Of a stretch of DNA of 39,200 nucleotides, positions 35,080 through 39,200 are shown piece by piece. Every line of letters begins with the position of its first letter. Position 1 is the stretch's first letter. The notes beneath the pieces were generated by a model, which was not told where the DNA came from, did not search any database, and saw only the letters and a program-made list of their open reading frames with translations. The stretch comes from an uncultured Flavobacteriaceae bacterium (GTDB taxonomy: Bacteria > Bacteroidota > Bacteroidia > Flavobacteriales > Flavobacteriaceae). The position numbers and the translations under genes are program-made. The stretch spans positions 1 to 39,200 of the forward strand of contig CAJQMK010000042.1 of NCBI GenBank assembly GCA_905479415.1. Direction: 5' to 3'.

Positions 35080-35787
35080 TTAAAGTTTTCTAATTTTTAT
35101 ATTTCTAAACCAAATTGGACTGTCGTGATCCTGTAAAGCTATATATCCTTTTTTAAATTTTCCATAATCAGGATAATCATCCCATTTTCCAGAATCTCTT
35201 TTTAAATACCATTCTTTTGAATAGGGTACAAATTCCAATAACAATTTTCCATTTAACCAATGTTGAACTTTTTTTTCTGTATATAATATTTTAGATGAAT
35301 TCCATTGACCCGCTGGATTTAATTGTTTTTTGCTTAAATCAGCTTCATGCATTGCATAATTAGCTCCAGCTTTTTGCCATTCTTCAAGTTTAGCATTGTT
35401 TATCTCTTCCCAACCAATGTCATCAAGCAATTGATATTCAGGGGAAATCGCATATGGAGCTTGAAAACCTTCTTGAACGTTATAAAAAACTCCACTATTT
35501 CCTCCTTTTGGAAGTTTCCACTCAAGGTATAATTCAAAGTATTCGAATTCTTCCTTATAATATATTATATCTCCTCCTCCTATCCACTCATCTTCTAATT
35601 TAAGATCAGTATCAAATGTTAATTCTCCATCAATAGCGGCCCATTTTTCAGGTATTTCTTTTCCGTTATAAGCTCTCCATCCATCAGTTGACTTCCCATC
35701 AAATAAATCAATCCATTCTGATTCGTTTTTTTCACAAGAAATAGTGAAAAACAATAGTACAATTAAAATACATTTTAAATTTTTCAT
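35080..35787 (-). CDS. DUF1080 lipoprotein (3-keto-disaccharide hydrolase family), second copy
   Basis: A 235-residue lipoprotein (lipobox ends at Cys18, FTISC) with the DUF1080 pattern: DLFDGKSTDGWRAYNGKEIP, LEWKLPKGGNSGVFYNVQEG, LNPAGQWNSSKILYTEKKVQ and GYIALQDHDSPIWFRNIKIR. It is more like the typical family form than the copy at 22255, which has a long insert. It starts two bases after the GH20 gene, so it is cotranscribed with a hexosaminidase. The stop codon abuts that of the SGNH gene on the other strand. Cleavage of an oxidised disaccharide or glycoside is inferred from the family name. Confidence 0.9.
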   Translation of the reverse strand: MKNLKCILIVLLFFTISCEKNESEWIDLFDGKSTDGWRAYNGKEIPEKWAAIDGELTFDTDLKLEDEWIGGGDIIYYKEEFEYFELYLEWKLPKGGNSGVFYNVQEGFQAPYAISPEYQLLDDIGWEEINNAKLEEWQKAGANYAMHEADLSKKQLNPAGQWNSSKILYTEKKVQHWLNGKLLLEFVPYSKEWYLKRDSGKWDDYPDYGKFKKGYIALQDHDSPIWFRNIKIRKL

Positions 35788-35789
35788 GA

Positions 35790-37820
35790 TCAGATTTTAT
35801 ATGTTTCTTTTATTTTTTTTATTAGCATTATTTCAGATAAAAACTGCCAATCAAAGTTTTTTGTTTGATTAGCAGGATGATGATGATGATCCTGGTCTAA
35901 TATATAGTCGTCCGGTTTATTTAAGATTCTAGTCTTAGAATAGATTTTTTCAAACTTTTCTTTTGTAATATTAAACTCACTTTCAAGATTTTTTATATGT
36001 TTTAAATCACCATCAAAATCAACTTTTTCTAATTTCAATATAGCATTAGACGAAAACTTGGTAAGCTCATTAACCTGGTTGTAAATCTCTAATAAATACA
36101 AGTTTTTAGATTCACTTTGTATAAGATTATTAATAATAGTTTCTACTTTGAGTGAAATTTCTAGGGATCTTTTAGCATTATTAATTCTAACTTCATGTTT
36201 TTTAGACCATTCTCCTTTTTTATCTAAGTTCGGCAGGTCAATAATGTCAGACTCTAATGGGTTTTGTTTTTTAGAAAGTCCAGGTCTCCATCCGTTTTCT
36301 GAAAGCAGCATATTAAGCCACATACCCACTGGCTTTTCTAATGAATCTATAAAGGCAAAACTATCCTCTCCAAATTGAGATCCAAAATTTTTAATTCTAA
36401 ATAATTTTTTAAATTCTTTAATAGGCAAACTATTGCCAGACCAGCTGTATTGTGCAAAAGCAGCAATTCCTCTTTTGTAAAGCTCAAAATGAGGAGAATC
36501 ATCGTCCCACAAGGTCAGTAATAGACCATCTAATTTTTTATCAATAGAACTAGAAGCGAAAGATTTTATTTGAGAAATATTACTTTGGTTTTGTGGCATT
36601 AGTGTCCATCTAGTCTGGCCAGCTGTAGCTCCCATTACAATTAATTCATTTTTTGAATACCAATCCATGGCTTTTAAATTACCATAAGTATCAGATTTTT
36701 GGTAATTCCATCTCATGTAAACTGCATTTTTTGGAAATTTTTCAATAAAATTCATCAAGTTAATTTCGTTTTTCTCCCAAATTTCGTCAACCTCTTTTAC
36801 AGAAATTTTATCATTAAACATTGGATTATATACTCCAGCGTGTTTAAGTGGCATGTCATCCCAAAAAATTGGAATTCTTCCATGTTTTTCAGCAAACTCA
36901 CATACTTTATTAAGCCATATTAAATTTAACTCTAATTCAGTCTTATTATCTCTTTCAACCAAGTGAACTTCATCCCCTCCAATATGTAAATATTTTCCAT
37001 ACGGGGTAGCTTTAATTGCATCTAGATAGAGATCAAATTGTAGTTCGTATGTTTCTGGATTTAATGGATTAAAAGCCCAATCACTTTCTGGTTTATCTCT
37101 TAAATGAATATTCTTTTCATGCTTTAAAATAAACGAAGCATGTCCTAAACCTTGAACAAGAGGATTTATTATAATATTTCTAGATTTGGCATAATCACTT
37201 AACTCAATCCACCACTCAATAGAAAAAGAATCTGAAGAACCTACTTCCGGTCTTGAAACGTATTTAAGTTTATCTTCAAGTTCAACTATAATTCCATTGA
37301 TTTTTAAATTGGCCAGATGATCAATTAAATCAAAATAATAAGATTGTTTTTCAGTGTGATGCTTTAGATCTAAGTGAATAGGTCTAAAATCTAAAGAAGG
37401 CTGATCTTTAATATTTAAAATAGGAACGGATGTTTTCTGAGCAAATGCATTTTCTAATATTTGATTTAGTGTTACAAAAGCGTAAAATAAACCTTCTTGA
37501 TCCTTGGCTGTGATTAATATATTTTCCTTTTCAATATTTAAAATATAACCCTCACTTTTTAGATCAATACTGTCATCTATTTCAAATTTTATTGTTGAAC
37601 TTTCAGAGTCACCCTCAGAAATATTTTTTAAAAATCCATATGTAATCGGAATTTTATCATTTTTAGTTGAATAAGCATACTCAACTTTTTGAGCGTTTAT
37701 ATTTGAAAACTCTTGATGTTTAGATGAAACATCAATAGTCGGAATGATATTTAAATAATTATCAGAGCTGATGTTGGAATTACAAGAAACAATAAATATT
37801 AGTAATATTAAAAACCTCAT
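35790..37820 (-). CDS. GH20 beta-N-acetylhexosaminidase lipoprotein
   Basis: A 676-residue glycoside hydrolase of family 20. It starts with a lipobox (FIVSC, Cys13), an N-terminal GH20b-like domain (to about residue 145), then the TIM barrel. The catalytic pair is Asp283-Glu284 in HIGGDEV at 279-285. GH20 enzymes remove terminal GlcNAc or GalNAc by substrate-assisted catalysis. The C-terminal quarter is helical and holds a four-His run at 645-648. It would supply amino sugars for the NagB fusion encoded at 8877-10781. A promoter with the right spacing lies directly upstream. Confidence 0.9.
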   Translation of the reverse strand: MRFLILLIFIVSCNSNISSDNYLNIIPTIDVSSKHQEFSNINAQKVEYAYSTKNDKIPITYGFLKNISEGDSESSTIKFEIDDSIDLKSEGYILNIEKENILITAKDQEGLFYAFVTLNQILENAFAQKTSVPILNIKDQPSLDFRPIHLDLKHHTEKQSYYFDLIDHLANLKINGIIVELEDKLKYVSRPEVGSSDSFSIEWWIELSDYAKSRNIIINPLVQGLGHASFILKHEKNIHLRDKPESDWAFNPLNPETYELQFDLYLDAIKATPYGKYLHIGGDEVHLVERDNKTELELNLIWLNKVCEFAEKHGRIPIFWDDMPLKHAGVYNPMFNDKISVKEVDEIWEKNEINLMNFIEKFPKNAVYMRWNYQKSDTYGNLKAMDWYSKNELIVMGATAGQTRWTLMPQNQSNISQIKSFASSSIDKKLDGLLLTLWDDDSPHFELYKRGIAAFAQYSWSGNSLPIKEFKKLFRIKNFGSQFGEDSFAFIDSLEKPVGMWLNMLLSENGWRPGLSKKQNPLESDIIDLPNLDKKGEWSKKHEVRINNAKRSLEISLKVETIINNLIQSESKNLYLLEIYNQVNELTKFSSNAILKLEKVDFDGDLKHIKNLESEFNITKEKFEKIYSKTRILNKPDDYILDQDHHHHPANQTKNFDWQFLSEIMLIKKIKETYKI

Positions 37821-37824
37821 ATTT

Positions 37825-37855
37825 TAAATTTAATAATTATAATTGCCTAAGCCAA
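37825..37855 (-). promoter_or_regulatory. Promoter for the GH20/DUF1080 operon
   Basis: On the minus strand TTG (37855-37853) is followed after 20 bases by TAAATTTA (37832-37825), which ends four bases before the ATG at 37820. Spacing fits the Bacteroidota consensus; the last base of the -7 box is A rather than G. The message would be nearly leaderless. This lies downstream of the small-RNA terminator, so GH20 does not depend on read-through. Confidence 0.4.
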
Positions 37856-37874
37856 ATAAGTAATAGGCTGAAAA

Positions 37875-37948
37875 CAAAAAAAGCTTCCCAAAAGGAAAGC
37901 TCTTCATCGGTTCTCTACAAACCCCCTGCAAAAGCAGGTAACACAACG
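37875..37948 (-). ncRNA. Small structured RNA, possibly Flavo-1
   Basis: A compact transcription unit on the minus strand with no open reading frame. A perfect -7 box is at 37960-37953; a hairpin with stem CCTGC/GCAGG and loop TTTT lies at about 37938-37925; then comes a GC-richer tract reading GGGGGTTTGTAGAGAACCGA, and a strong terminator ends the RNA. The length would be about 74 bases. GC content is clearly higher than the surroundings, as expected for a conserved RNA. The pattern, as far as I recall it, resembles the Flavo-1 motif of Flavobacteria, but I could not check this. Start and end are approximate. Confidence 0.6.
37876..37901 (-). terminator. Rho-independent terminator of the small RNA
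   Basis: On the minus strand an eight-base stem (AGCTTTCC with GGGAAGCT, one T-G pair), a TTTT loop and a run of seven T. It faces away from the endonuclease-family gene and ends before the GH20 promoter, so it most likely ends the small RNA. Confidence 0.75.
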
Positions 37949-37952
37949 GTTG

Positions 37953-37960
37953 CAAATATA
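37953..37960 (-). promoter_or_regulatory. -7 promoter box of the small RNA
   Basis: TATATTTG on the minus strand, a perfect TAnnTTTG, placed about five bases before the first structured part of the RNA. No TTG at normal spacing was found. Confidence 0.45.
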
Positions 37961-38036
37961 TACTTTTGTTTGTTAACTATTAAAAAACAAATTGATTTAA
38001 TTAAATTTTTATAAATTAAAGAAGTAAATATTCATT

Positions 38037-38957
38037 ATGAAACAATCTAAATTAATTTTATTTATTGGAGTTTTATTTTTTTTAAATTTTCCAATTCATG
38101 CCCAAAAAAATACATTCAAAGTTATGGCTTGGAATATTTTGCATGGGGGAAATGATATTGAAAATGGTCCAGAAAATGTTGGTAAAATAATTAATGAAAT
38201 AAATCCTGATATAATTTTAATGATCGAAACATATGGGTCAGGTCCTTATATTGCAAAATACTCAAACTTAAACTTTCATTTAGTCGCATCTAAAGAAACT
38301 CCACTCAATGATAAATCAGTGAATTTATCCATTTACTCAAAATATGCTTTTGGAAAAAGAATTGATACGGAATTTCCATTTTATCTTGGGGGAATTGAAA
38401 TTCCTATAAACGGAAAAACTATACGTTTTTTTACAAATTGGTTCCATTATCTTCCCTGGGATAATGAACCTGAAAAGATGGGAAAAACAGTTGAGCAATT
38501 ATTAGAATGGGAACAAACTGAATCTAGACATAAAATGATTAAAAAAGTTTTACCATATTTAAAAAAGTTTGCTGCAGAAACTGATTCTATTCCAATGATA
38601 TTTGGTGGTGATATGAACACGTTGTCACATTTAGATTGGACGAAAAAAACAAAAAAAATTCATAATAATTTGATAGTTCCATGGAAAGCAACTAAAATTT
38701 TAGATGATTTAGGTTTGATAGACTCTTACAGAAAAGAGAACTCTAATCCAAAGACTTATCCTGGAATAACTTGGGATAAAAAGGGAAGAAACGATTCTCA
38801 CAGAATTGATTATATTTTTTATAAAGGGAAGTCTATTAAGTCCGTAAAGTCAAAGTCTTACAACGCTTATTTTAACGAACCAATAACTATAAATAACAAA
38901 AAAATTATTTACCCATCTGATCATGGAATAGTTGTCACAACATTTAAACTGAGATAA
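38037..38957 (+). CDS. Exported endonuclease/exonuclease/phosphatase-family protein
   Basis: A 306-residue exported protein; the signal peptide ends near PIHAQ at residue 22. The metal-dependent phosphoesterase fold shows as KVMAWNILHGG, DIILMIETYG with the metal Glu, GGDMNTLSHLDW, HRIDYIFYKG and the final PSDHGIVVTTF, which gives the usual Asn, Glu, Asp, Asn and His set. Such secreted members act on nucleic acids, phospholipids or inositol phosphates; the substrate cannot be told. The following metallophosphoesterase gene starts 11 bases downstream, suggesting a phosphate-ester operon. Confidence 0.87.
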   Translation: MKQSKLILFIGVLFFLNFPIHAQKNTFKVMAWNILHGGNDIENGPENVGKIINEINPDIILMIETYGSGPYIAKYSNLNFHLVASKETPLNDKSVNLSIYSKYAFGKRIDTEFPFYLGGIEIPINGKTIRFFTNWFHYLPWDNEPEKMGKTVEQLLEWEQTESRHKMIKKVLPYLKKFAAETDSIPMIFGGDMNTLSHLDWTKKTKKIHNNLIVPWKATKILDDLGLIDSYRKENSNPKTYPGITWDKKGRNDSHRIDYIFYKGKSIKSVKSKSYNAYFNEPITINNKKIIYPSDHGIVVTTFKLR

Positions 38958-38968
38958 TCTATTAAATA

Positions 38969-39200
38969 ATGAAAAGAAGAAATTTTATAATTAATGCTTT
39001 AAAGGGGAGTGTTTTAGCTTCAATTCCATTGTCATTATCATCATTTAATATAAAGAATACTAAATTGAAGATAGGTATAGTTTCTGATGTTCATCAAGAT
39101 ATAATTCATGATGGAGTTTCAAGATTAAGTTTGTTTATAAGTGAAATGAAAAAAAGAAAACCTGATTTTATCATTCAATTAGGAGACTTTTCTCTTCCCA
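38969..39200 (+). CDS. Metallophosphoesterase, 3' end cut by the window
   Basis: The first 77 codons of a calcineurin-like phosphoesterase. The N terminus MKRRNFIINALKGSVLASIP is a twin-arginine-type signal. The mature part begins with the first metal motif IGIVSDVHQD (DxH) and the visible sequence ends with FIIQLGDFSLP, the GD motif. It follows the endonuclease/phosphatase-family gene by 11 bases. It would remove phosphate from an unknown extracytoplasmic substrate. The frame runs open to the right edge. Confidence 0.85.
   Translation, partial: MKRRNFIINALKGSVLASIPLSLSSFNIKNTKLKIGIVSDVHQDIIHDGVSRLSLFISEMKKRKPDFIIQLGDFSLP

Noticed and set aside
35861-35890. Repeated GAT codons on the plus strand (four His codons in GH20)
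   Set aside because: Short histidine run within a normal coding sequence; too short to call a repeat element or a metal-binding tail with confidence.
1-39200. CRISPR arrays, tRNA or rRNA genes, insertion sequences, phage genes and SusC/SusD pairs
   Set aside because: I looked for direct repeats with spacers, cloverleaf patterns, transposase or integrase motifs and TonB-dependent receptors, and found none in this window.

Overview
The window reads as a chromosomal segment of a marine-type flavobacterium (Bacteroidota). The evidence is very low GC, poor Shine-Dalgarno sites, several promoter -7 boxes of the Bacteroidota form TAnnTTTG, many short lipoprotein signals, and family-specific genes (DUF4296, DUF4271, GYDIA-family GHMP kinase, NagB fused to a PIG-L deacetylase, class II HMG-CoA reductase of a mevalonate pathway). 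Genes are tightly packed, with several 4-base overlaps and convergent genes whose stop codons abut. I see no mobile element, phage, CRISPR array, tRNA or rRNA, and no gene-free stretch over 300 bases.

Layout. 1-6166 is core metabolism: tyrS (cut by the left edge), an SDR epimerase, DUF4296 lipoprotein, dihydroorotase, polyprenol-phosphate mannosyltransferase, DUF4271 membrane protein and uroporphyrinogen-III synthase. 6168-15264, all on the minus strand, looks like an amino-sugar/sulfated-glycan uptake operon: sulfatase, galactokinase-like GHMP kinase, sodium symporter, NagB-PIG-L fusion, CutC, POT-family peptide transporter and a periplasmic thioredoxin-like protein. 15338-17558 carries two mevalonate-pathway genes. 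A sigma-54-like site and a strong hairpin terminator follow, then a formylglycine-generating enzyme (17665-18675) that could activate the sulfatase.

18849-26857 is a plus-strand run: DUF4212 plus acetate-type sodium symporter, an alpha/beta esterase, an SGNH esterase, a DUF1080 (3-keto-glycoside hydrolase family) lipoprotein, and a Planctomycetes-style pair made of a cytochrome/DUF1549/DUF1553 protein and a DUF1501 protein. An in-frame-sized microsatellite, nine AAC units, sits just before the first start codon. 26858-32358 is a five-gene minus-strand operon: Gfo/Idh/MocA oxidoreductase, SUMF1-like lectin/enzyme-fold protein, hydroxypyruvate-isomerase-like TIM barrel, second Gfo/Idh/MocA and CE1-type esterase. 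32532-35079 holds a third Gfo/Idh/MocA enzyme and an SGNH lipoprotein with two InlB-type repeats. 35080-37820 (minus) holds a GH20 hexosaminidase and a second DUF1080 protein. A small structured RNA with its own promoter and terminator lies at about 37875-37948. The right end has an endonuclease/exonuclease/phosphatase-family protein and a truncated metallophosphoesterase.

Working model (inference): the right two thirds is an extracytoplasmic glycan and glycoside degradation locus. Esterases remove acyl groups, sulfatase and GH20 release amino sugars, and Tat-exported oxidoreductases plus DUF1080 proteins open glycosides by the oxidise-at-C3-then-eliminate route rather than by classical hydrolysis. 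Freed acetate and amino sugars are taken up by the two sodium symporters and converted by the kinase and the NagB-PIG-L fusion.
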